The notes beneath the pieces are model-generated. The model did not search any database. It saw only the letters and a program-made list of their open reading frames with translations, and was not told the DNA's origin. Positions 1-6,071 of a stretch of 7,750 nucleotides of DNA are shown here, one piece after another (position 1 is the first letter of the stretch; the number at the start of each line of letters is the position of its first letter). The stretch covers positions 1 to 7,750 of the forward strand of contig JALSIL010000584.1 of NCBI GenBank assembly GCA_026990095.1. Reading direction: 5' to 3'. This stretch comes from Lysobacterales bacterium (GTDB lineage: Bacteria; Pseudomonadota; Gammaproteobacteria; Xanthomonadales; Marinicellaceae). A program made the translations under genes and the position numbers.

Positions 1-144
1 GCAAATGTGGTTCGGCTCGAGTCGCCTTGTGCGCCCGATTATTTGAAACAGTTTCCAGACAGCGCAACCGAAAAACGTTCGTTGCAAGGGCTGAGTGTCG
101 ATGAGGTTTTTGGTGTGTTGATTCGTTTGTTAAGGAGGTCTTGA
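1..144 (+). CDS. 3' end of an unidentified protein, partial
   Basis: The reading frame is open from base 1 to a TGA at 142-144 and gives the last 47 residues of a protein whose start lies upstream of the window. The tail ends in GVLIRLLRRS and shows no motif I can assign, so I propose no function. By hand count the stretch is about 49% G+C, clearly richer than the genes that follow, and it uses codons such as CTC, GAG, GCG and CCC. It may therefore be a different, older part of the locus. Its stop codon directly abuts the ATG of the next gene, and the Shine-Dalgarno sequence of that gene lies inside this coding sequence. The two are therefore probably co-transcribed and translationally coupled. 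Position suggests a polysaccharide or glycosyl-transfer gene, but that is inference only. Confidence 0.7.
   Translation, partial: ANVVRLESPCAPDYLKQFPDSATEKRSLQGLSVDEVFGVLIRLLRRS
132..139 (+). promoter_or_regulatory. Strong Shine-Dalgarno site for the glycosyltransferase starting at 145
   Basis: AAGGAGGT is a near-perfect anti-16S complement, five bases before the ATG at 145. It lies within the last codons of the upstream gene, whose TGA (142-144) touches that ATG. It fixes the start of the downstream gene and implies translational coupling. Confidence 0.85.
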
Positions 145-1251
145 ATGGCACATTGTAAAAAAAAAGTGTTGTATCTACCATCGACGCCTTTGAATGTTCT
201 TGTTTCGGTCGCACATGCTTCTGTTTTTTCTGAACAACAGACTTCTGAAATCGTATTAATTGATCAAAAGCGACTAAAAAACAATCTTTATTATGATGCG
301 CTTAATGCTTGGAAAGATACACCTTTTGAAAAAGTGAGTTTAACATTAGGGCAAGCGAAAGGTTGGCGTAAAATTGTTGAACGGAAGCGTAATTTTAGAG
401 AATTAAAGTGTTTGTTTGAAGGTTTTCAGCCAGATGTTATTGCGGTTGGAAGTGATCGTCGTGTTGAGTTTCAATATCTTATGCACCTTTGTCAACACAC
501 TAATCCAGCGGTTGAAGGGTGGTATTTGGATGATGGTTTATACTCTTATTCTGGTCGTCCTTATAAAAGCATTAAAGATGGCGTTAATAGCCTTTTAAAA
601 AAAATAAGTTATGGTTTTTGGTGGCAAGAGCCTAAAACGGTCGGCGCTTCTGACTGGATTAAACGAGTTTGGCTGTTTCAACCTAAGTATGCGATGACAA
701 TTTTGCAGGCAAAAAACTGTGAGACGCTTGAACCAAAATGGTTTACGAGTGCTCAGATAAAAAATTTCAGTAAGGTGGTGGCATCTACTTGTCAAATGCA
801 TGCGCTGGAGTTACAAATGCTAGGAACCGTTGGTGTTTTTTTGTTAATACCACATCCAAATAATATAAAAAAAATGTCGGGTTATGAAGGGCGTATTTTT
901 AAGTTTTTAGACTCATTAAAACAGAAGGGGATTTCTGTTGCTGTTAAATACCATCCTAGAACGGTACAGGAGGATCCATTAGGTTTTATTGAAAAGTATG
1001 GTGCATTATTGTTGCCGAGTAGCTTAGCCTTTGAGTATGTTCTCCCATTTTTAAAGCAGGGTGCTTATATTATTGGCGATGTTGGAACGGCACTTTTAAC
1101 GGCACAATGGTTACGGCCAGACCTGAACGTATTTGCAGTATTGGCTGAAAATGATGCGTTTCAGGCTTCATTTAAGAATATTTATGCTCAGCTAGATTTG
1201 AGAGTAGTAGCTGAGTTTAAAGATATTCATGTATCTCGGACAGCCTCCTAG
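145..1251 (+). CDS. Glycosyltransferase, polysialyl-/sialyltransferase-like (GT38/GT52 type)
   Basis: This 368-residue protein is probably a cytoplasmic or membrane-peripheral glycosyltransferase that adds an acidic sugar (sialic-acid-like or other CMP-activated ulosonate) to a surface glycan. It has the two hallmark motifs of bacterial GT-B sialyltransferases. One is an acidic D-D-G motif at residues 129-131 (in WYLDDGLYSY). The other is an H-P motif at 270-271 (in KYHPR), followed by an S-S pair at 292-293 and E297. The N-terminus (VLYLPSTPLNVLVSVAHA) looks like the first Rossmann strand and helix of this fold, not a signal peptide. The length is usual for GT52 and a little short for polysialyltransferases. 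The ATG at 145 is backed by an AAGGAGGT site. Codons 5-7 are a run of nine A (157-165). The last codons (SRTAS, then TAG) lie in repeat-related DNA next to a mobile element, so the extreme C-terminus may be altered. The family fold is fairly safe; donor and acceptor are unknown. Confidence 0.75.
   Translation: MAHCKKKVLYLPSTPLNVLVSVAHASVFSEQQTSEIVLIDQKRLKNNLYYDALNAWKDTPFEKVSLTLGQAKGWRKIVERKRNFRELKCLFEGFQPDVIAVGSDRRVEFQYLMHLCQHTNPAVEGWYLDDGLYSYSGRPYKSIKDGVNSLLKKISYGFWWQEPKTVGASDWIKRVWLFQPKYAMTILQAKNCETLEPKWFTSAQIKNFSKVVASTCQMHALELQMLGTVGVFLLIPHPNNIKKMSGYEGRIFKFLDSLKQKGISVAVKYHPRTVQEDPLGFIEKYGALLLPSSLAFEYVLPFLKQGAYIIGDVGTALLTAQWLRPDLNVFAVLAENDAFQASFKNIYAQLDLRVVAEFKDIHVSRTAS
157..165 (+). repeat. 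Nine-A homopolymer tract near the start of the glycosyltransferase
   Basis: Nine consecutive A bases encode Lys5-Lys7, just after the start codon. A one-base slip would put the gene out of frame almost at once. Such tracts early in surface-glycan genes can act as phase-variation switches. The surrounding DNA is AT-rich, however, so the tract may be passive. Confidence 0.4.
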
Positions 1252-1264
1252 GGGCTGTCCGAGA
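1234..1264. repeat. Hairpin across the gene end and the left end of the MITE-like element
   Basis: TCTCGGACAGCC (1234-1245) is exactly complementary to GGCTGTCCGAGA (1253-1264). The seven-base spacer, TCCTAGG, contains the TAG stop of the upstream gene. The stem is 12 perfect pairs and can be extended by weaker pairs into the spacer. The left arm lies within the coding sequence and the right arm is the terminal repeat of the adjacent element. No T-run follows on either strand, so it is not a canonical intrinsic terminator, but it could pause polymerase or protect the 3' end of the mRNA. Confidence 0.8.
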
Positions 1265-1408
1265 ACTAGAGTCGTAACGAGAGAAAGTCATTTTGAGGCA
1301 GGTTTTTAGTACATTTAAGGCGAATAGCACGGCTATTTAACGAGAATGAACTGAAAAGATGACCAAAATGAATTTTTCGCAGTAGATTTTTAGTTCTCAG
1401 ACAGCCTT
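1252..1408. mobile_element. MITE-like palindromic element, non-coding
   Basis: This is a roughly 155-base imperfect palindrome. The left end GGCTGTCCGAGAACT (1253-1267) matches the reverse complement of the right end (1392-1406) at 14 of 15 positions. Inside these ends the two halves stay similar when one is reverse-complemented: both carry a TCATTTTG core and a GCGAAAAA- or GAGAGAAA-like stretch. The centre is a small perfect hairpin, AATAGC-ACG-GCTATT (1323-1337), at almost the exact midpoint. CTAG occurs on both sides (1248-1251 and 1409-1412) and may be a four-base target duplication, although so short a match could be chance. The element has no open frame of note and no transposase, so any movement would need one supplied in trans. 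I cannot assign the parent IS family from the ends alone. It sits between two operon genes, and its transcript should fold into a long hairpin. Confidence 0.75.
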
Positions 1409-1500
1409 CTAGCACTGTAGAGTGATGTTAAATAATTGAGAGCACTTTGCATGAGATGTTTTCGTGTAAAGCACTTGTTATCCGAATTCAAGGGTTGTAT

Positions 1501-2094
1501 ATGAAGGACTTTACAGAGATTGAATCTTTATTAAAAGATAAAAGTATCGCTCTGGTTGGAAACTCACAAAAGGTATTGGGTAGAAATTACCCGGTGGATC
1601 AACATGATGTGGTAATTCGTATGAATCGTGCTTGGGACATGCCAGAAAGTATGAAAAGTCATGTCGGCTATAAGCTTGATATATTGGCGGTATCAATTGA
1701 ACAAGATAATATTGAGCAATTGGTGCAACAGTATGAGTTTGTTTTATGGATGACGCCTAAGCATCGTGATGAATTTACTGATGAGATAACTGAGCGGCTT
1801 TATTTTTATCCTTTAGATTGGTGGCAGTCTCTTTATGAGCGTTTTGATGCAAATCCTTCAACGGGTTGTATGATGTTTGATGTGATTCGACGTTATATTG
1901 GTAATGGGCATGTAACGTTGTACGGTTTTGATTTTTTTAAAAGTGATAACTGGTACCAAAAAAAACGTTGGAATCATAAAATAATGGATTTTTTAAACAT
2001 TTCAAGAAAACGTAACCCCCATTTAGGAAATCAGGAGGAGCTGTTTATTCGCTCAGCCCTGCCTAAAGAGCAATTTAAAATTGAAGAACTTTAG
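1501..2094 (+). CDS. GT29 sialyltransferase-like protein
   Basis: This 197-residue protein resembles the catalytic core of family 29 sialyltransferases, which transfer sugars from CMP-sialic acid. It has a sialylmotif-L-like stretch at residues 16-42 (IALVGNS, then DVVIRMN). A motif-S-like stretch spans 119-146 (PSTGCMMFD, then VTLYGFDFF). A motif-VS-like H-x4-E sits at H174-E179. There is no transmembrane anchor or signal peptide, unlike the animal Golgi enzymes, so it should act in the cytoplasm. I chose the ATG at 1501 because AAGGG stands six bases upstream and motif L then begins near the N-terminus, as in compact bacterial members. An in-frame TTG at 1447 with GAGAG before it would add 18 residues and cannot be excluded. 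The gene lies just downstream of the MITE-like element and 22 bases before the next gene. The fold is reasonably sure. The true donor may be a non-sialic CMP-ulosonate, given the enzymes encoded downstream. Confidence 0.78.
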   Translation: MKDFTEIESLLKDKSIALVGNSQKVLGRNYPVDQHDVVIRMNRAWDMPESMKSHVGYKLDILAVSIEQDNIEQLVQQYEFVLWMTPKHRDEFTDEITERLYFYPLDWWQSLYERFDANPSTGCMMFDVIRRYIGNGHVTLYGFDFFKSDNWYQKKRWNHKIMDFLNISRKRNPHLGNQEELFIRSALPKEQFKIEEL

Positions 2095-2116
2095 AATAAT
2101 GAAATGAGATTGTACG

Positions 2117-3157
2117 ATGCGTATTGCGATTATTAATGACACAAGACCGACTAACCATTATGGCTGCATGTTGGTGATGGAGAACCTCATCCATTTGCTT
2201 AAACAGCAAGGAGCCGATATCGTGTGGACTTGGCCGGTAGGAATTGACTGGCGTAAACATAAACGTCAAATAATAGGGAAGCCACAAGTTGATGCCATTA
2301 TTGTTAATGGTGAAGGGACTATTCATCATAGCGCTGATCGAAAACATGCGAGAGCCTTGTCAGAATTTGCCGAGTATGCCAAAGAAAAACTGTGTACGCC
2401 TTGCTATTTAATCAATGCAACGCTTTATAAAAATAGTTCAGAGGTTTATGAAAGATTAAAAGCATATCGTTTAATTTATGTACGAGATAAAGAGAGTCTA
2501 GATGAATTACACTCTTTTGGCTTAAAAGGTAGATATGTTCCTGACTTAACCTTTGCAAAGTCCTCTAATTATTTACATCAACCCAATAAATCTGTAAGTG
2601 TGATTGATACGGCACTTAAAGCCCAAATACCTATTTTAAAAGCGTATTGTCATCAGAATGGATTTGATTTTCGCTCTATGGTAGTTGCTCGCCCGTCAAA
2701 TGCAAACTTTTTTAAAAGTCCCCGTCCATTTGTAAAAAATATTTTTAAATGGGTGAAAGAAGACCATAAGATTTCAACACAACCAAGTGCATTTATTAAT
2801 TATTTATCAAAGTACGAAATGGTGATTACGGGTCGATACCATGCCGTGAGCATGTGCTTAAAAAATAAAATTCCATTTGTTGCGATTGAGTCCAATACCC
2901 CTAAAATTTCTTTTTTATTGGAGGATGCTTTAAAGGATTGTTCAAGAATTATTCATTTTAATGAGCTTAATCAGCTGAACTTGGATCTTTATCGTACTTA
3001 CTCAGAAATAGAATTGCAGAATTTAAATGCATTTATTCTTCGTGCTGAAAATGAAATACAAGAGATGGTTGCTTTGATCAGTCAAGATATACAGAAGCCC
3101 CACGGTTATTTTGATACAGAGAGTTATAAGCAGGAGGGTAGTCTTGAAAATAAGTGA
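2117..3157 (+). CDS. Polysaccharide pyruvyl transferase family protein
   Basis: This 346-residue protein belongs to the family (PF04230) that transfers pyruvate from phosphoenolpyruvate to form ketals on sugars of surface polysaccharides. Related members have other roles in glycan assembly. Recognisable features in order are the N-terminal Rossmann start MRIAIINDT, the NGEGTIH loop at 64-70, and YVRDKES at 121-127, which matches the usual R-D-x-x-S element. VPDLTF follows at 141-146, and the C-terminal-half signature VITGRYHAVSMCL at 236-248 contains the conserved G-R-Y/F-H. The length is normal. No signal peptide is visible, so it is cytoplasmic. The ATG at 2117 has only a weak ribosome site (TGAGAT). 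An ATG at 2104 is out of frame. The 3' end carries the Shine-Dalgarno sequence of the next gene, and the two reading frames overlap by 14 bases. The family call is firm; the sugar modified is unknown. Confidence 0.85.
   Translation: MRIAIINDTRPTNHYGCMLVMENLIHLLKQQGADIVWTWPVGIDWRKHKRQIIGKPQVDAIIVNGEGTIHHSADRKHARALSEFAEYAKEKLCTPCYLINATLYKNSSEVYERLKAYRLIYVRDKESLDELHSFGLKGRYVPDLTFAKSSNYLHQPNKSVSVIDTALKAQIPILKAYCHQNGFDFRSMVVARPSNANFFKSPRPFVKNIFKWVKEDHKISTQPSAFINYLSKYEMVITGRYHAVSMCLKNKIPFVAIESNTPKISFLLEDALKDCSRIIHFNELNQLNLDLYRTYSEIELQNLNAFILRAENEIQEMVALISQDIQKPHGYFDTESYKQEGSLENK
3132..3138 (+). promoter_or_regulatory. Shine-Dalgarno site that sets a TTG start for the membrane protein
   Basis: AGGAGGG ends five bases before TTG at 3144-3146. 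It is by far the best ribosome site near this gene and lies inside the end of the pyruvyl transferase gene. It favours the TTG at 3144 over the in-frame TTG at 3111, which has no comparable site and would put extra charged residues before the first membrane segment. Confidence 0.8.
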
Positions 3158-4457
3158 CTTTATCTACAGAAGGATGTTCTTTTTTTTGCTGGCAATCACT
3201 TTTGTTTTATATATCTATCGTAATGTTATTGTCTTTAATGTTGAATTTATACTGGTCTTAATTTGCTTATTAAGTAGTTTGGTTATTTTTAAAATAAAGA
3301 AGGAAATACCCAATGCGATTTGGGTTTGGTCCGGTTTATTGGTGCTTTATTGGTTAACGACATTGATGGTAACGTTTGCACATGACTCACCTGAAAAAAG
3401 AGCGATAACGGTTTTAAGTGTAGTGAGCTTAAGCTGGGTTTTTTTAGCATTAACCATTGCACTCTATAAGCTTAGGCCAAGTTTTGATTTTTTTTGGTAT
3501 TTAATGGTTATTGGAGGCGTAGTTGCCGTCTCTTTAGGGTTTTTAGATGCCTATGAGTATGGTTGGTTCTCTTCAGGTATAAATGGCTTTCGCTTAGGTA
3601 ACCATCACTCAAATGCGGTTAAGTATGCGGTGATAGTAAACAGTTTTTTTGTGATCTTATTGGGAGCTCTGCCATGGGCTTATCAAAAAAGTCGCTGGTT
3701 TCTGAGTCTGGTTATTTTGCTTGTAATAGCCTTATTGGTGGTGGCGATTTCAACTAAAAGTCGTACAGCTTGGATTGGCTGGCCTGAAGCATTAGTTGGA
3801 TGGGGGGTCTATTATTTTTATCTTTTTAGAAGCTTCTTTCCAAAGATAAAGTACCCAAAAACAGTGTTTTTTTTAGTTCTTAGCACGGCCTTTGTTAGCC
3901 TAGCAAGTATTGATGTTATAAGAGAGCCAATTGTTGAGCGTACTCAGCAGGCTGTACAGGAGTTCGAGCGTTATGTTGAGCGTCAGACAATGCAGTCAAG
4001 TATTGGCTATCGTTTGTTGGGTTATGAAGTTGCGATAGAGAAAATACCTGAGGTTTTTTGGATAGGCATTGGAGAGGATGCTTTTCCAGATTTTCTTAAA
4101 GAGGAGACAAGACAGTTTGCGAAAGAGCACTTTAATGAGAACATTGCTGGGTTTGGTTTCTCACAATTGCATAATCAATTTTTAATGAGTTTTTTAACGA
4201 AGGGTGTTTTTGTTTTTAGTAGCATCGTTTTATTTTTTATTTTTTTAATTGTATTCTTTGCTCGAAGGGTGCGAAATGCTTCTAAGGAGGAAAAGCCAGT
4301 CGTTATTGGGGGATTGATTTTTTCCATATCAAGCTGTTTGGCTTTTTTACCTGAAACGCCTTTACAAAACACCGATATGAGTACACACTTTTTTTTATTG
4401 TGTTCCTTGCTTATTGTTTTCAGTCTGCGAGAACAACAGGAAATATTAAATGATTAA
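3144..4457 (+). CDS. O-antigen ligase / Wzy-type polymerase family membrane protein
   Basis: This 437-residue inner-membrane protein has about 12 hydrophobic segments, approximately at residues 10-26, 33-50, 58-76, 86-108, 116-135, 159-177, 184-203, 213-229, 238-256, 352-373, 386-402 and 412-427. A large hydrophilic loop at about 257-350 precedes the last three segments, as in the Wzy_C/WaaL family (PF04932). That family polymerises lipid-linked repeat units or ligates glycans to lipid A-core (or to protein) at the periplasmic face. Supporting motifs are LGNHHSNA at 151-158, STKSRTAW at 203-210 with R207, GYRLLGYEVA at 288-297 in the big loop, and HNQFL at 343-347, which matches the family's catalytic-loop histidine. 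The start is TTG, chosen for its AGGAGGG site. It overlaps the previous gene by 14 bases and the next by 8, so it is translationally coupled on both sides. Ligase and polymerase cannot be told apart by sequence alone. Confidence 0.8.
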   Translation: MKISDFIYRRMFFFLLAITFVLYIYRNVIVFNVEFILVLICLLSSLVIFKIKKEIPNAIWVWSGLLVLYWLTTLMVTFAHDSPEKRAITVLSVVSLSWVFLALTIALYKLRPSFDFFWYLMVIGGVVAVSLGFLDAYEYGWFSSGINGFRLGNHHSNAVKYAVIVNSFFVILLGALPWAYQKSRWFLSLVILLVIALLVVAISTKSRTAWIGWPEALVGWGVYYFYLFRSFFPKIKYPKTVFFLVLSTAFVSLASIDVIREPIVERTQQAVQEFERYVERQTMQSSIGYRLLGYEVAIEKIPEVFWIGIGEDAFPDFLKEETRQFAKEHFNENIAGFGFSQLHNQFLMSFLTKGVFVFSSIVLFFIFLIVFFARRVRNASKEEKPVVIGGLIFSISSCLAFLPETPLQNTDMSTHFFLLCSLLIVFSLREQQEILND

Positions 4458-6063
4458 ATTGCTTGATTGTACCCTGAGAGATGGTGGTTATTATAATAAC
4501 TGGGATTTCTCGTCTAAATTAGTTATAGACTACTTAAACTCGATGGATTCACTTGGGGTATCCTTTGTTGAAATTGGTTTTAGAACGCTTATTAATCAAG
4601 GGTTTAAAGGTGGATATGCCTTTAGTTCAGATCAGTTTTTAAGTGCATTACCGATTCCAAAAGGGTTAGAAAACAAGATTGGCGTCATGCTGAATGGCAG
4701 TGAGCTTTTAAAAAGTGCTCAGGGAGTGGAGGAGTTTCTTGATACGTTATTTGTAGAGGCTACCAACTCACCTGTCTCTTTGGTTCGAATTGCTTGCTAT
4801 GTTGATGATTTTGAGCGCTGTCTACCTGCTGCAAATTGGTTAAAAGATAACGGTTATTTGGTTGGTTTTAATCTTATGCAAGTTGCAGATTGTGATGTTG
4901 TTGAAATAACTCGTTTAGCTGAAAAAGCAAACCATTATCCGATTGATGTTTTGTATTTTGCCGATAGCATGGGGAGTATGTCTCCTAAGGATGTTACAGA
5001 AACGGTTCAGGCTTTTCAGTCTGTTTGGCGGGGAGAGCTAGGTATTCATACTCATGATAACATGGGCAATGCGTTAGCGAACTCTTTACAGGCGATTCAG
5101 CAAGGGGTTTGCTGGGTTGATGCAACCGTTACGGGTATGGGACGTGGTCCTGGTAATGTCCAGACAGAGTATTTAGCGATAGAGTTGCAAAGTTGTAACC
5201 AATTACAAGGTAATTTGACGCCTTTGCTTGAGATAATCCGTTTTCATTTTCACCCCTTACAAAAGCATTATGGCTGGGGAACAAATCCTTATTATTACTT
5301 GGCTGGTCAGTATGGAATTCACCCTTCTTATATTCAAGAGATGCTTGGTGATAGTCGCTATAATGACGAAGATATTTTGGCGGTAATTCAACATCTTAAT
5401 GTTGAAGGTGGAAAGCGTTTTAATTTAAATACACTGGAAGCCGCAAGACATTTTTTTTCTGGAGAGATCAAAGGAAATTGGTCACCTGCTGAGACTATTA
5501 AGAAGCGTAATGTACTGATTTTAGGAGCGGGGCCAAGCGTTAAAAATCATAGGAAGGCGATTGAGTCGTATATTAAAGAGTATCAACCTTATGTTATTGC
5601 TTTAAATACACAAAAAAAAATTGATGAGCATTTAATCGATATTAGAGCCGCTTGTCATCCTGTTCGTTTACTTGCAGACTGTCATGAGCATGCGAATTTA
5701 CCACAGCCATTAGCAACGCCTTTTCAACGGTTGCCTGAGGATGTTAAATCAGAATTAATGACACAAAACATTATGGATTTTGGATTAGCAATTGAGCCCA
5801 ATAACTTTATGTTTGAAGATTCATATTGTATTTTACCGAATTCATTAGTGATTGCGTATGCTTTAGCCATTGCAACATCGGGCCAAGCAAAGGCAATTTA
5901 TTTAGCAGGTTTTGATGGTTATAGTGCCGATGATCCACGGCGTAAAGAGACGGACGATGTTTTTCAGCTGTATCAAAAACAGCCAGCTTCTTTAGTGTTA
6001 TCGTCAATCACCCCGACACTTTATGACATACCTTCAAGCTCCGTTTATGCATTACTAAAATAA
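4450..6063 (+). CDS. Two-domain protein: HMGL-like aldolase fused to a GAGPS-type Rossmann-like domain
   Basis: This 537-residue protein has two parts. Residues 1 to about 335 form a DRE-TIM/HMGL-like aldolase related to 4-hydroxy-2-oxovalerate aldolase. It carries the signature LLDCTLRDGG (4-13, with D6, R10 and D11), FADSMG (170-175), the metal-binding H-x-H at H200/H202 (GIHTHDN), and a glycine-rich GMGRGPGN (229-236). Such enzymes cleave or form 2-keto acids from pyruvate and an aldehyde using a divalent metal. After a linker at about 336-352, residues 353-537 hold NVLILGAGPSV (354-364), a HPVRLLAD element (403-410) and IYLAGFDGY (483-491). This pattern recalls the DUF115/MptE-like and Maf domains and the GT42 sialyltransferases (NGPS plus a G-x-D-x-Y element), but only at motif level. 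The ATG at 4450 overlaps the previous gene by 8 bases. The neighbouring cytidylyltransferase and phosphatase suggest synthesis of a 2-keto-3-deoxy sugar acid. The aldolase call is strong; the substrate and the role of the C-terminal domain are unknown. A nine-A run (5612-5620) lies in the C-terminal part. Confidence 0.8.
   Translation: MIKLLDCTLRDGGYYNNWDFSSKLVIDYLNSMDSLGVSFVEIGFRTLINQGFKGGYAFSSDQFLSALPIPKGLENKIGVMLNGSELLKSAQGVEEFLDTLFVEATNSPVSLVRIACYVDDFERCLPAANWLKDNGYLVGFNLMQVADCDVVEITRLAEKANHYPIDVLYFADSMGSMSPKDVTETVQAFQSVWRGELGIHTHDNMGNALANSLQAIQQGVCWVDATVTGMGRGPGNVQTEYLAIELQSCNQLQGNLTPLLEIIRFHFHPLQKHYGWGTNPYYYLAGQYGIHPSYIQEMLGDSRYNDEDILAVIQHLNVEGGKRFNLNTLEAARHFFSGEIKGNWSPAETIKKRNVLILGAGPSVKNHRKAIESYIKEYQPYVIALNTQKKIDEHLIDIRAACHPVRLLADCHEHANLPQPLATPFQRLPEDVKSELMTQNIMDFGLAIEPNNFMFEDSYCILPNSLVIAYALAIATSGQAKAIYLAGFDGYSADDPRRKETDDVFQLYQKQPASLVLSSITPTLYDIPSSSVYALLK
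5612..5620 (+). repeat. Nine-A homopolymer tract in the C-terminal domain of the aldolase fusion
   Basis: Nine A bases lie at about codons 388-390 (NTQKKID), within the second domain. Slippage here would leave the aldolase domain whole but remove most of the C-terminal domain. It could be a chance tract in AT-rich DNA. Confidence 0.35.
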
Positions 6064-6071
6064 GAGTTTTT

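Noticed and set aside
416..598. Short plus-strand frame inside the first glycosyltransferase
   Set aside because: It is an out-of-frame reading of a region holding the DDG motif of the real gene and has no independent support.
595..801. Minus-strand reading frame antisense to the first glycosyltransferase, and the other short antisense frames (1511-1696, 2075-2347, 4175-4372, 5807-6007)
   Set aside because: All lie inside well-supported plus-strand genes, have no ribosome site or family motif, and read as shadows of those genes.
1234..1264. Intrinsic transcription terminator
   Set aside because: The stem is strong, but no T-run follows on either strand, and one arm is a mobile-element terminal repeat, which explains the symmetry better.
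1447..1500. N-terminal extension of the GT29-like protein from TTG at 1447 or ATG at 1456
   Set aside because: ATG at 1501 has AAGGG at a good distance and fits the position of motif L. The extension has no recognisable family feature. It is not fully excluded, because GAGAG precedes the TTG.
1413..1500. Internal promoter between the element and the GT29-like gene
   Set aside because: TTGAGA and TTGCAT were considered as -35 boxes, but no convincing -10 lies 16-18 bases downstream of either.
3111..3143. Longer start (TTG at 3111) for the O-antigen ligase-like gene
   Set aside because: It lacks a ribosome site and adds a charged stretch before the first membrane segment. TTG at 3144 has AGGAGGG five bases upstream.
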